Source of the DNA: Cocos nucifera
Lineage: Eukaryota; Streptophyta; Magnoliopsida; Arecales; Arecaceae
DNA length: 64,000 nucleotides
Assembly: GCA_006176705.1 (NCBI GenBank)
Contig: QRFJ01004957.1
Coordinates: forward strand, 56,575 to 120,574
Direction of reading: 5' to 3'
Part shown: in pieces, positions 1 through 11,529 of the stretch
Numbering within the stretch: position 1 is the stretch's first letter
How the letters are laid out: each line of letters opens with the position of its first letter
Program-made: the position numbers and the translations under genes
The notes under the pieces: generated by a model
Databases searched by the model: none
What the model was told of the DNA's origin: nothing
Seen by the model: the letters and a program-made list of their open reading frames with translations, nothing else

Positions 1-1565
1 AAAACTTGATACATTCATGATATCGTCGTTGAAATATCAAATTTATCAATTTAGTCTGACTTCTTTTTAAAATAATTAAGAGCATGTATATAGTAGCAAG
101 TCGGGTCGAATCCACAGGAAAGCAGTGATTTGATTTTTGAAATCTTTGATTTTTATAAAAAGAAAAAAAAGAAAAGATTGTTGAAGTTGAAAAATAAAAT
201 AATAGTAATAGCAGAATTTAAATATTATAGAAAAATTTGGTACCAAGATCTATTAGTTAGATCTTAGCATCTACTTGTAATTAAATTAAAGAGTAATTAA
301 AATAAAAAAAAATAAAATTAAAAGAGTAGAAAATTAAAGAATAAAAATTAAAAGAGTAGTAAACTAAATTTTATATTAAAATTAAAATTTAAAATTCAAA
401 TACAATAATTAAAATAAAGCAAAAATAATAAAAAAACTCTTAATCTTTAGATTAGCAATGGAATAGAAATGGTGTAGAAATCTAGCTCTTCTTCTTAGCA
501 CCATCTGCTTCGAAGCAACTTTTAGCCAAAGCTTGATTTCCACCTTTTATCGTGGCTTCTACTAGATTAGATGCTTGATCTTTGAGGCTCTAGGGTCTTT
601 TTATAACTGTCAGAGGGCTGAATACTTTATTATCAGGCAATATGGGACTAAAAAGGAGCATAGATCCATGTTTGTTGAAAAATATAGCAGAAAATCATTG
701 GATCAAAGGTCTTGTGAAGCTCTGCATGTTTTGGCCATTAGATGATGATCTAAGGCTTCAAAAATTACCAAAAATGGAATTTTATTGGCCCAAATCGAGT
801 CGAGAAACATTCTGGCCATCGATCGTGCATTGATGAAGAAAATCAGGCCATTGATCACATGCTTGGAAGTCCATCGGATCATCATTTAGGTTGAGTGCTG
901 CTGTTGGATGGCGCAGATGAAGCTGATAGAGTTTGAATTAAACCCAAAAATCATCATAGCTATCCAATCTTGATAGCAAGTGATCGTAGTCGTCCGATTG
1001 TGCACTTTCTATTTTCATGGATCGCATAGACCAGCCTCACCACACACCGCAATCAATTAGCGCCTCCTTTCACCTAGTGAAAAGACCAAAATGCCCTGTG
1101 AGCTATGATAGATTTTATGTAAACCCTTTAAGGGTCTTGGTCCACCACGTGTCAGCGTGTGATTCGCTGTCTTCTACTGAGCTGGCAGTCCATGCTTGAT
1201 TTTCTGAACCGACTGACAACTTCTATAGCTGAGTCAGCTTTGATGGCTTGGCTTGGCTTGCGAAGCTGGTTGAGCCATTTTCCCTTTTTTATTTTATTTT
1301 ATTATTTTTTTATCTTTAAAAATTCATATCTAATCCATTTTAGCTTCGATTTAGTCCAAATTTATTTCATTATGACAAAAAAAATGAGCTCTTTCCATTG
1401 ATAATAAAATTTTATTTTTTATTTTTTATTATTTTTTAATTAATTTTTTAATTAATAAAAATATTAATTTCTTAAAAGTATATAAATTGATTATTAATTC
1501 TTAAAAATAAATATAAATTAATTGATAAATTAATATTTTTATTGATGAATTTATGGTACTTATCA
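1..1565 (-). mobile_element. LTR of an Athila-like gypsy element (H), truncated by window edge
   Basis: Read on the minus strand the LTR starts TGATAAGTACC at 1565 and runs off the window. Its layout resembles the LTR of element G (6058-7954): the same TGATAAG start, an AT-rich opening, a stretch with gtggacca near 1140, and the typical Athila-type segment tcgggtcgaatccacagg at 101-118. It abuts the gag of element D at 1566, so H probably inserted into D. Its remaining sequence and target duplication lie outside the window. No coding sequence is seen. The assignment rests on similarity to G by eye. Confidence 0.55.
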
Positions 1566-2011
1566 ACCAACACCTTGGTCTTCTCCTCAACTTCTTCATC
1601 AACATTGAGGAGGTCAGTGAGGATCATCTAAAAGTTGGATAGATGCTCCTACATGCTCTGACCTTCGTCCATCCATAGCTAGTAGAAGTATCTTCAAAGA
1701 AATAGCATGTTGGTGAGCAACTTCTTCATGTACAACTTCTTAAGCTTTGACCATAGCACTATCGAAAAAGTCTTATCAAGTATATAAATTACCACATCAT
1801 CCACTAGGTACAAGCAGATCGTGCTCACCGCCTGCATCTAGATCTATTTTCAATCCTTCACCTCCATAGTGGCTGGCATCTCATTGTACGAGAGAGCATC
1901 GATCAACCCATGTTGGCTGAGGACATCCTTTACTCTTGCTTGCCACAAGGAGAAATTGCCCTTCCTATCAAATTTGTTGATCTCCATCTTGATTGCACTT
2001 GTCTTCTCCAT
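1566..2011 (-). pseudogene. Ty1/copia gag (UBN2-type) remnant, element D
   Basis: The minus-strand frame starts with ATG at 2011. The N-terminus contains INKFDRKGNFSLWQARVKD, followed by a segment reading MQAVSTI, then LWSKLKKLYMKK. This is the usual order of a copia nucleocapsid precursor of the UBN2 (gag-polypeptide of LTR copia-type) family, which packages element RNA in the cytoplasm. The frame has stops in the middle and shifts near 1690. It ends at 1566 where the LTR of H begins, so only the N-terminal half of gag is present, and no zinc knuckle or pol remains in the window. It lies just downstream of D's primer-binding site and LTR, as expected for the first gene of the element. The sequence shows the protein similarity. 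The family name is from memory of the domain. Confidence 0.75.
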
Positions 2012-2090
2012 ATTCTTCAATCTTTATCCATTGCTGCAATCTGTGCTCTGGTACTATTCGACTCTGATATCAATCTATTGGAATATCAGC

Positions 2091-2103
2091 TACTCTGATA
2101 CTA
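2091..2103 (-). other. Primer-binding site of element D (initiator-Met tRNA)
   Basis: The minus strand reads TAGTATCAGAGTA, a decayed form of TGGTATCAGAGCC, the complement of the 3' end of plant initiator-Met tRNA. It lies 2 bp inside the LTR edge at 2106 and just upstream of the D gag, where reverse transcription would start. Confidence 0.7.
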
Positions 2104-2105
2104 CT

Positions 2106-2977
2106 TGTTAAGGATCCAGTATCGACATATTGTGATAGGAAGAAAGAAGAAAATAAAATAAGAAAATAATCAAGTACGTGGATCAAACCAAAGGCTCGTT
2201 TCTACGGGACATGCGAAACTCTACTATAAAAGAAAAAAATAAGTACAAAAGGAGAACACCCACTCTCAACTCACTATATATAAATCTCTCTCAACTAGAA
2301 GCTATCCTCATAAAATCTCTCTTAGAATCCCAAGGAGTTCCACAGAAGCTACGAGATGCTCTGCCCTCATAGCCTCCATGCTAGATGCTACACACTTGTT
2401 ACTTCTCTCTCTTGTAGGCTACACGTACTCGACACTATGCCAAGCTCCTCTCGATGGCTGCTTGAGCCTCTCTACATGCCTCTTATGCCACACGCACCAT
2501 CCCCTACTCCACAGCACCTCAGTCTTTTAAATAGGATGAGAGTCCTCTTCTTAGTAGTTTATAGAAATTCTAACAGGACTTTTTCTCCTAATATAAGTTG
2601 AACATGATCTTGATGGAGTCTTAAAATATTTTTTAATCTTTAGATCATGACTGCAGCCCTCTGTGGTCATTGGATCCTATGGTCCACATGCAACTCTCGT
2701 AGATCCTTTGGATTAATCACAATCCAAGTCCAAACAAAAAATTTCATCCTATTTTGTTCATCTTCATCGAGCTGGCTCTATCAGGGGTCGAGCTGGCTCG
2801 ACTGCATCTTGCTCGAACTCCTACTTTCTATCTGCTTAAGAGGGTTGGCTCGATTGTGGTTCGAGCTGGCCCGATCTCAGCCTAAGCTGACTCGATCCCA
2901 TATCCGAGCCAGCTCGACTATTTGATAATTTGATTCTCCTTTGCTGTGGATCAAATTTGAGATATCAAATCCTAACA
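2106..2977 (-). mobile_element. 5' LTR of copia element D
   Basis: On the plus strand the segment begins TGTTAAGGATCC and ends AATCCTAACA, so it has TG/CA ends with short inverted repeats TGTTA/TAACA and a length of 872 bp. It is followed on the minus strand by the primer-binding site and gag of D. Positions 2768-2925 hold a cluster of degenerate gagctggctcga motifs also seen in other LTRs here. The right edge falls inside the gag of element A, so D inserted into A. The matching target duplication is not visible because the left side of D is lost behind H. Confidence 0.75.
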
Positions 2978-3420
2978 TGATCGAGTTGATGGAGCATTTG
3001 AGCAAGCCTGGATTTTTCTTGCATGAGCAACTAGGGAAATATGCAATTTTAAACTAATTGCCCAAATCTTATCTCCTATTCCTTATTATAGAATGACAAA
3101 GTCTGAAGTAAACTACCATAGGTTATTAGGATAACAACAAAACTTTAAGAAGGATCACCAGCTCCATAAGGACTCTATGTACTTAGTGGAAGGGTCATCT
3201 TCTGGTTCTCGATCCTTTAAGAAAGGAAAGAAGAATAAGAAGAAGAAGAGTAAGAAGGTGCATATTCAGGCTGGGATATCTATACAGGGTTTGACCAAGA
3301 AAGTAAAGCCTAATAAGAGTCAAGCTAAGTGCTTCTTCTGCAAGAAGCAGGAACACTAAAAGAGAAACTATCCTCAATACATTGCCTTCCTAGATCCAAA
3401 TAGGTTGAGAAAGAACAAGT
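2978..3420 (+). pseudogene. Copia gag C-terminal part, element A
   Basis: The plus-strand translation gives a gag C-terminus: LMEHLSKPGFFLHEQLGK, then LPKSY, a lysine-rich stretch (KKGKKNKKKKSKK) at about 3213-3260, and a decayed zinc knuckle at about 3328-3372 reading CFFCKKQEH, stop, KRNY. In the usual CX2CX4HX4C knuckle the position after H is often Trp and the last residue is Cys. Here they are a stop and Tyr, so RNA binding would be lost. Several other stops and a frameshift lie between 3050 and 3180. The N-terminal part is cut off at 2978 by the LTR of D. The product would be the RNA-packaging protein of the element. Confidence 0.8.
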
Positions 3421-4920
3421 TATTACTGGGTAAGGTATTTATATGATAACTCTTTATACTTTCTCTATTTGTAATATTACTGACTAGGTATTGGATATCG
3501 GTAGCTCTTACCATATTTGTAATTTATTGCAGGGGTTGTAGCTCAGTAGAAGATTCGAGCAAGATTAGAGGTTCCTGAATGTTGGAGATGGAAGATCAGT
3601 TTCAGTTCTAGCATTAAAAATCTTGAAACTTGTATTTGGGTCTCACATCATTGCTCTTAGTAATTGTCACTTTTGTCCTAGTTTCTTTTTGAATATCATT
3701 TCTGTAGATCTTTTGGCTAAAGACAATTATAAAGAAAGAATTTTGTAATGTCATTATGAATGGTGTTACTATATTCTCTAGACACTTGAATAATGGTGTA
3801 TATATGTTATCACAACTTGTTAATATAGTTTATTTCATTGGCAAGTATCCTAGGTTAGATAGTGTGTTTGATATATACTTATGGCACTATAGTCTATATC
3901 ACATAAACAAGAATAGGATAAACATGTTTACTTAAGAAGGAATCCTCAAAGTCAATGATTGTAAATTACTTCCAACCTATGAGTCTTGTCTACTTGAAAA
4001 GATGACCAAGTTACCTTTTACTAGAAAAGGTGAGAGAGCCACTAAGCTCTTAGGTCTAGTATATACTGATGTATGTGGGCCTATGAGCACTAATGCTAGA
4101 GGTGAATATTTCTACTTCATCACTTTCATAGATGATTTATCTAAGTATGGATATGTTTATATGATGAAATATAAGTCAGATTCATTTGAAGTATTCAAAT
4201 GATTTTGAAGTGAAGTAGAAAAATAAACATAGAAGAGTATTAAAACTCTTCGATCTGACCGAGGAGGAGAATACCTTTCTGATGAGTTTCTCATATATCT
4301 AGGAGAAAAATTTTTTTTTTTTCAATGGACTCCTCTAGGAACACCACAGTATAATGGTGTATCGAAAAGGAGGAATTGGATTCTATTAGACATGGTCCGA
4401 TCCATGATGGATTTTGCCAGCTTGTCGATATCTTTTTAGGGATATGCACTCAAATTGGCTTGCTGTCTTTTAAAGAGAGTTCCAAGTAAGTCTGTGATTA
4501 AAACTTCATATGAGATATGGACAGGGCATAAGCCAACACTTTCACATCTGAAGATCTAGGGGTGCTCGACTTATGTGAAATGATTAATCTTAGATAAACT
4601 TGGATCTAGGTCTGATAAGTGCACATTCATAGGGTACCCCAAAGAATCAAAAGGATATATTTTCTACCATGCTGATGAACAAAAAGTGTTTGTCAGCCTT
4701 AAGGCAATCCTTTTGGAAAAAAAGTTCCTTGGTGAAGGAACTGTTGCCTTTAAGGTTGAACTTGATGAAGTTCAATAGGTAGAAACACCAACACCTATAG
4801 CTGAACCAGAATTGGATTTGATTAGATCAAATCCAGAGCCCAATATACCTGCACCATTAAGGCGATCCAATAGAGTACCACATCAGCTAGATAGATACTA
4901 TGATTTCTTGATCTAGGATG
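3421..4920 (+). pseudogene. Copia protease and integrase, element A
   Basis: A protease remnant reads VLDIGSSYHICN near 3490-3525, where D-T-G or D-S-G is expected, so the active site is altered to D-I-G. The integrase follows: its zinc-binding start keeps two His (LWHYSLYHINKNRI, about 3880) but the first Cys of the C-x-x-C pair is Tyr (YESC). The GAG-pre-integrase link MTKLPFTRKGERATK precedes the core. Core aspartates are present in YTDVCGP (about 4065) and FIDDLSKYGYVYMMK (about 4120). The core glutamate motif reads GVSKRR near 4360, with Lys in place of the catalytic Glu. The C-terminal part includes FIGYPKESKGYIFYH near 4630. There are many stops. In a live element this product would cut the polyprotein and insert the cDNA into chromosomes. 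Confidence 0.85.
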
Positions 4921-6057
4921 GTGATCCCATCAAACTTAATAAGAATGATGAGGATTCGATCACTTATATGGATGCAATGTAAAGGCCAGATTTCGAGAAA
5001 TGGCTTGAGGCCATGAAATCTGAGATGGAGTCCATGAAGGTCAACAATGTATGGAAATTGGTTAACCCACCCGAAGGGGTTAAACCCATTGAGTGTAAGT
5101 GGGTCTTCAAAAGGAAGAGGGGCGCAAATGGAAAGGTGAAGATCTATAAAGTTCGTCTAGTTGCAAAGAGATATCATCAACATTATGGTATTGACTATGA
5201 TGAGATATTCTTCCCTATGGCAATGCTAAAATTTATTTGGATAATACTTACTATAGCTGCCCTTCTAGACTATGAGATTTGGTAGATGGATGTGAAGATA
5301 GCTTTTTTAAATGGAGAGTTGATCGAAAAAGTATATATGATACAATCTGAGGGGTTCACATCTACAGATGAGTCCAAGGTGTGCAAGCTTCAAAGATCCA
5401 TTTATGGATTGAAGCAAGCATCTCGAAGTTGAAACATGTATTTTGATAAGGTGATCAAAATGTATGGCTTTATTAAGAATGGAGAAGAGCCTTACATTTA
5501 CAAATGGGTGAATGGTCCGACAATAGTATTCCTTATCATGTACGTAGATGATATTTTCTTAATCGAAAATGACAATCCCACACTGCAAAGGATAAAGATT
5601 TGATTGTCCTCTCAATTTTCCATGAAAGACTTGGGTGAAGCATCTTACATCCTAAGGATAAAGAACTATAGAAATAGATCTAAGAGCATGCTTGGGTTAT
5701 CGCAGTTCACGTACATGAAAACTATGTTGAAGAGGTTCAGTGTGAAGAATTTCAAGAAAGGCTATCTTCCGATAGATCATGAAATTTCTCTCTTCAAGGA
5801 TTGTCCGATAACTCCTGAAGAGAGGGAGCGTATAAGTAGTCCCATATACTTTGGCAATGGGATCTATCATGTATGCCATGACATATACGAGACCAAATGT
5901 GTTATACTCACTAGTAGAGAGTAGATACCAATCTGATCTAGGAGAAAACTACTGAAAAGTGGTTAAAGTCATCCTTAAATATTTAAGAAATACTAAGGAC
6001 CAATGGTTGGTTTGTAGTGTGTCTGATCTAAAACTTGAGGGATTTATAGACTCCAAC
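4921..6057 (+). pseudogene. Copia reverse transcriptase, element A
   Basis: The frame shows copia reverse transcriptase motifs in order: WLEAMKSEMESMKVNNVW (about 5000), ECKWVFKRKRGANGKVK, KVRLVAKRYHQ, MDVKIAFLNGELIEKVYM (about 5287), SIYGLKQASR, and the catalytic box YVDD at 5541-5552, which is intact. It continues through FSMKDLGEASYILRIKNYR and ends in the start of RNase H (LEGFIDSN) at 6057, where element G was inserted. In-frame stops include one just before the MDVK motif and one after KQASRS. The enzyme would copy element RNA into DNA in cytoplasmic particles. It shares lineage with B2 by eye. Confidence 0.88.
6052..6057. repeat. Target-site duplication, left of element G
   Basis: TCCAAC here is repeated exactly at 13392-13397, flanking element G. 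Five base pairs is usual. The sixth (T) may be chance or an LTR-end variation. Confidence 0.85.
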
Positions 6058-7954
6058 TGATAAGTGATAAAAATATACTAATAAAAGTATTAAATTATAA
6101 AATAAATTAATCTATTTTTTAAAAATTGATATTTTTATTAATCTTTTGTAGGAAAGAAGGCTACCAATATAAAGATCTTATTTTCTGATTCAGATGAAAT
6201 AAATTTCAAGCAAAACGGACTTCAAATGAGCCCAAAATTGAATTTCAAAGGAAATAAATAATAATAATAAAAATAAAAAGCTGGTCTAGTTCAAATTGAT
6301 TTAGAAAAATTGGCTCAGCTGATCACTCAACCCGACCACACTCAGACCGATCGCTGATGCCATGCTTACGCTGAGCTGACGTCAGCATTTTCTGCAGCGC
6401 ATGGTGGACCACTATAGAGGGCATTTCGAGGATTTCATAGGGAGAAGCACGCTCCGATTGGCTGAAGAAAGTGGCAGTCCATGCAACACTGGACTCGTGC
6501 ATAGTCTACAGAGGGCAATCTGGGAATTCTACCTGATCCAACGGATGCCTTTCACTGGGATTTGATCGAATGACTGAAATTTGTGCATTGACGAATGGTA
6601 GATGCAACTCCCGATCGAGATCCAATGGTGGAGATGCGTTACCGATTTTAACTAGGAATCTGAAGGCTCCTATAAGTGATCCGATGGTCCAAATTTAATC
6701 ATCAAGAAGATCTGATGGTTGAGGTTAATTTGGACTTGAATTGGGTTTTTAAAACGAATTTTTAAGTGATTTTTGATCCATTAGATGCTGATCTGAAGGC
6801 CTGAATTATCCAGGGTTTTAATTTGACTGATGTTAAGAGTTTCAAACCCAATTTGGTTAGGATTTCTTTCGAAAATCCACCTCTTAGCCTATAAAAAGGG
6901 TGCTGCCTGCTGTTGCCAAGGAAGAGGTAGAGAGAAAAAAATATAAAGGGTTTTGGGGAGAGAGTTTTAAGAGAGAGCCTAGGAACAGAGAATAATAGAG
7001 AGCTTTGAGAGAGAGTTTTGAATAGAAAGTTTTGAGAGAGAGAAGAGAAAGGGCTTTTATTTTTTTTCTTCTTTTTCTGATAATTAAGATATCGATCAAG
7101 GAGCTTCTCTTCTTCTTCATCAAGTTTTCCACACCAAGAGCAACGGACAACCAATTTCAGTAATTAAATAGTATAATTTCTTCATGCTTTTTATTTTATT
7201 TGCTATTTTTGAACTTGTTATCATGTACTAAATTTTTTTTTACTAAGGCTAAGGTGTAGTCACTCTTTTGATGCAATATTCAGTATGATTTATTTTAAAT
7301 TTTAAATTTTTTTCATGAGGAGTATATAAATATGATCTTAATGCTTTTAGATTACTAGCCATCTTCTAATTGATCTGATTAACATAGATGTTACGGACTA
7401 AGTACATCTATGTTATTGCTTCTTGATTATATATCTTATATTATTAATCAAATTAGAATTCATATGCATGAGAAAATTTTAGTGCGCTTTGGACGCAGCA
7501 TATTTTAATTAGAGGATTTCACAAAACTTAATGTATTAATATTTATTTAAATTACACTTGGACCAAAGGATAATTAATAAATATTGATAGTTTTGCTATG
7601 CCTGGATCAAAGGATAGTGAATAAACTAGGAGACTCCACTATCACATGAAATAAAATTAATCTAATAATCTGAATATTGTATTGACTGAGTTGGTGAACC
7701 GATTGTCTTTGTAACCTATTGCTCTTAAGTTTAAAACCCTAATAATTACACACTCTCTATTTCCTTAAAATTTTTAAATATTTCTTTATTTTGTTCTTTA
7801 ATTTCTTATTCTCATAAATCGGTCTTCTAAATGAAGCATAGGAAAGGGCTTTTCAGTACTTATTTTTCAATCCTCTAGGGATGATACTCTACTCATTTAC
7901 TTTATTACTTGATCGATTGGTGCACTTACCATAGCTATAGATTAGCATGCATCA
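6058..7954 (+). mobile_element. 5' LTR of element G
   Basis: It starts TGATAAGTGATAAAAATAT and ends AGCATGCATCA. A TATA box (ctataaaaag) lies at 6889-6898, followed by a purine-rich leader of repeated gagagag-ttttga blocks at 6930-7040. The sequence is matched by the 3' LTR at 11530-13391, with scattered substitutions and an indel near 7050-7085. A motif agctgacgtcagc near 6374 lies upstream of the TATA box. Confidence 0.9.
6889..6898 (+). promoter_or_regulatory. TATA box in 5' LTR of G
   Basis: The sequence ctataaaaag is at the same offset as in the 3' LTR (12344-12353). It would drive the genomic transcript of G, with the U3/R border a little downstream. Confidence 0.6.
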
Positions 7955-7960
7955 AGTTTT

Positions 7961-7975
7961 TGGCGTCATTGTCGG
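7961..7975 (+). other. Primer-binding site of G (Asp tRNA)
   Basis: TGGCGTCATTGTCGG begins 6 nt after the LTR end. It differs from TGGCGCCGTTGCCGG, the complement of the Asp-tRNA 3' end used by Athila-type elements, at three positions, each a change expected from cytosine deamination. Confidence 0.8.
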
Positions 7976-8083
7976 AAATTATGTCTAAAATAATATTAAA
8001 ATTTTGATCCTAGCTTTAATTTAGAATTTTATTTTTAATTTTTGTTCTTACTTTATTTTTTTTAAAAAAAATTTGTTCAGTGC

Positions 8084-10340
8084 ATGACACATACTGAACA
8101 TAGTAACTTACTACCTTTAGATCCAGAAATTGAAAGGACCATCAGAAGACTACAACAAGAAAAAAATATGACAGCTGAAGATCCTAACGACATCAATCTA
8201 GGATTGAATATGGAGACCGAGGGACAGCATGAAGCTATTTGGCCAATACATCATCCATTAAATGGTTACATCACACCATCTGTAGTCGATGCAGCTTTGA
8301 GCATCAGGAGACTGCCTATGTGAGCAAACAACTTCAAAATAAAACTGACGATGATCCAGATGATTCAACCAACTGTTCAATTCAGTGGACACGTGCATGA
8401 TGATCCGAATGCCCATATTTCTAACTTTCTTAAACTTTGTGATACTTTTAAAATTAATGGGGTGTCGGATGATGCTATTAGATTAAGATTATTTTCTTTC
8501 TCTTTATGGGACAAAGCTAAAAGTTGGCTTCATTCTCTTCCTACAGGTTTTATCACAACTTGGGATGTCCTAGCCCAAAAATTTTTAGCCAAGTACTTTC
8601 CACCTTCTAAGACTGCCAAGATGCACAATGATATCACTTCTTTTATGCAGATGGACATGGAGACACTATATGATGCTTGGGAGCATTTCAAGAAACTGCT
8701 GAGAAGATGTCCACATCATCAACTATCCGTATGGCTTCAGGTACAAACTTTCTATAATGGATTATCTTCTACTAATCATTCTGTGATTGATGCAGCAGTA
8801 GGAGGAATCATTAACTAAAAAATGGAGGAAGAAGCCTTTGATCTGATCGATGAGATGGCATCAAATAGCTATCAGTGGCAGACAGAACGCATGATGTCGA
8901 AAAGATCAGCAGTTGTGCAGGGAGTAGATTACGTGCCAACCTTACTAGCTGAAATTACAGCCCTTAGAGCCAAAGTCAACAACTCGAAGGAAATAGCTAT
9001 GCATGTTCAGAGCATCACTAGTGACCTGTGTGGAGGAGGGCACGATACAAGCAATTGCTAGATAGGTAATCCTTTTGCTAAAGCAATTGATACAGCTAAT
9101 TATGTTGGTAATTTTTTCAGACCATAACAAAACAATCCCTACTCCAACACATACAATCAAGGGTGGAGGCAGCACCCAAATTTCTCATGGAGCAATCAAA
9201 ATGCAGCACAACAGCCACCCCTGGGGTTCCAAGTACCTGAAAAGAAGTCCAATATGGAGGAGCTGATGGTCAAATTTATGCAAAACTAAGAAGCAACTAT
9301 AAAAAATTTGGAAGCCAAACTTAGGCAAGACCAAGCAGCAGTAATTCGAAACTTGGAGATGCAAATAGGTCAAATGGCTAAGATAATCTTCGAAAGACCT
9401 CAGGGATCCTTGCCTAGCAACACGGAGACCAATCCAAGAGAGCAAGTCAATGCTATCATCCTAAGATGTGGTAAAAAGCTAGAGGAGCTACATCAGAAGA
9501 AAGAGACTGAAGAGTCAATAACAAATAAAGAACCATCAACAAAAATTCATCAGTTACCAAAACAACCAGCAAATGGATGGTCTCTAGGTATACAGTTTGC
9601 CGATCCAAATGTGAAGCCCTATGTGCCGCCACTACCATTCCCAGAGAGACAAATACAGCATCCAGATAAGGAATTTTTTAATTTTTTTAAAATTTTAAAA
9701 AATTTACATATTAATATTTTTTTTGTAGATGCTATCACTCAAATGTCCAGGTATGCCAAGTTTCTCAAAGAAATTCTAACAAATACGAAAAAGCTGAAGG
9801 AGCATGAGAAAATAAATTTGAATGAAGAATGCTCAGCAAAACTTCAAAATAAATTACCACAGAAGCTAAAAAATTCAGGGAGTTTTACTATCCCTTGCAT
9901 TATTGGTGATTGTAGTTTTCATAAAGTTTTATGTAATTTAGGAGCAAGTATTAATCTCATTTTTTTTTCTATGTTTAGGAAGTTGAGTCTAGGAGAATCG
10001 AAGCCTACCACTATTACTCTTTATAAGTCGACAGATCCATCAAATATCCAAGAGGTATAGTGGAGGATGTCTTGGTAAAGGTAAACAAGTTTATTTTTTT
10101 TGTTGATTTTATTGTTCTTGATATGGAAGAAGATTATGATGTACCCCTTATTTTAGGGAGACCCTTTTAGCTATTGGAAGAGCTTTAATAGATGTTCAAC
10201 AAGGAAAGTTAATTCTTAGAGTCCAAGATGAACAAGTTACTTTTAATGTTTTCAAAGATACTAAACATCCTGATGATAATCAAACTTATTTTCTAATTGA
10301 TATTATTAATAATTTATTATATGAGAATTCTATAGAAAAT
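8084..10340 (+). pseudogene. Athila-type gag-protease polyprotein, element G
   Basis: A single frame from ATG 8084 runs to 10060, broken by in-frame stops at 8321, 8816, 9059 and about 9127. After a frameshift near 10060 it continues to about 10340. The gag core (residues about 90-240) holds AHISNFLKLCDTF, LFSFSLWDKAKSWLHSLP and FLAKYFPPSKTAK. A short knuckle-like CDLCGG-type remnant lies near 9035, then the NYVGNFFRPQ-type linker. The protease comes after residue 590: the active site reads CNLGASINLI where D-L-G is expected, so the catalytic Asp is Asn. The fold signature DVPLILGRPF appears at about 10140. No reverse transcriptase follows. Gag would form particles. The protease would mature it and is dead here. 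Confidence 0.88.
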
Positions 10341-11529
10341 AGTTTGAGACTATAAAAGCTAGCAATGTCTAATTGAAAGAGGGCTCGACCAAACATAAAA
10401 GTATTCCAATTGAAGTGGCACCAGATTGATTCAACTCAGAACTCAAAGAAAGTCAAGCTAAAGACTATAAATCAGAACTACTAGATAGGTTGTTCCTTTT
10501 TTTTTTAGTTTTAATCATTTTTATTTTTTTTTATTTTTTAGTAATTTGTTGTTGCTCTTTTACTGTTTTGGTATGTATTTTCAATTTTGTAGAAAAAAAT
10601 CAATGAAAGCTCAAGCAAAATTTTAAAGCTTCAAAGAACTAGATTGAACCAAATCAGGTGTATTCCTTTCCATCCTTTATTGCATCCTTTATTTTTATTT
10701 CTCCATTAAGACAATGTAGAATATGTTGGGAGGTAAAAAAAAAAAATTAACCATGTGTCAAGAAGAAAATCTTGAGCAAGATAGACTGGACAAGTGATAA
10801 AAGATAGAAGTATCTGCTAATGAATGTAACGAGTTAAAGAAGTAGATTAGTTGGTCAGACTTTTAGCAGCCTACTTAGGTCATCAAAAGACTATTAGCAC
10901 TTCTAATTGCACATGCACACTAACAAGGCAAAGTAGGTATTGATTATAAGGCCAACTGAGGATTCAATTATCACTAAAAATTGGTAATTAATATACATTC
11001 TAATCAAAGAAATTTGAATTTAAGAAAAGATCTACCGCCTAAAAATAAAGTGCAAAAGAAAGAGTATATGTGGATTGCCCAAAGTCTAGTAACTGGGTCT
11101 TTGCACCTAAGTCAAGTGTGGAAATTCATGTAAAATGGTGGAGGGAAGGTCAGGATGCTTAGCACATCAAAAAGAAAAAAAAAAGGCAGTGTGAAAGCTA
11201 CCTTAATTTATCAGTATAAAATTGAGAATGTATAGAAAATTGATCAAAATAGATGATAAAAGAGGATACTTTTATCCTTAATTTAACACTAAAATGCTAA
11301 AGTTAGTCATCACGAGCATAAGTGCTGTAGATCTTTGATGTACTCTAAGAAAATTTTTAATTGTATTGACTGCAAAATTTGCTTCTGAAGCTCAATGCTT
11401 AGTTAGTGGTATTTTCTAAATTTTTTGATCTTTAATTCTAGATTTTATCTTTTTGATGGATAATTTTATTGAAATATGGTATTAAATAAAATATTGCTAA
11501 GAGACTAGCAATGACTAAGCTGGAGGGTG
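10341..11529 (+). other. Non-coding 3' internal region of G with polypurine tract
   Basis: The stretch has no reading frame with recognisable domains and no pol motifs. Poly-T and poly-A runs are common (for example 10498-10545, 10735-10747). It ends in a purine-rich tract, tggagggtg at 11521-11529, next to the 3' LTR, which would prime second-strand synthesis. This is where reverse transcriptase and integrase would be expected in a complete element. Confidence 0.7.

Noticed and set aside
1017..1401. Short plus-strand open frames upstream of D
   Set aside because: They fall inside the Athila-like LTR H in antisense, with no domain.
6762..7154. Ser/Leu/Lys-rich minus-strand open frames in the G 5' LTR, repeated at 12238-12603
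   Set aside because: They are antisense to the repeated gagag-rich leader of the LTR. Both copies exist only because the LTRs are duplicates.
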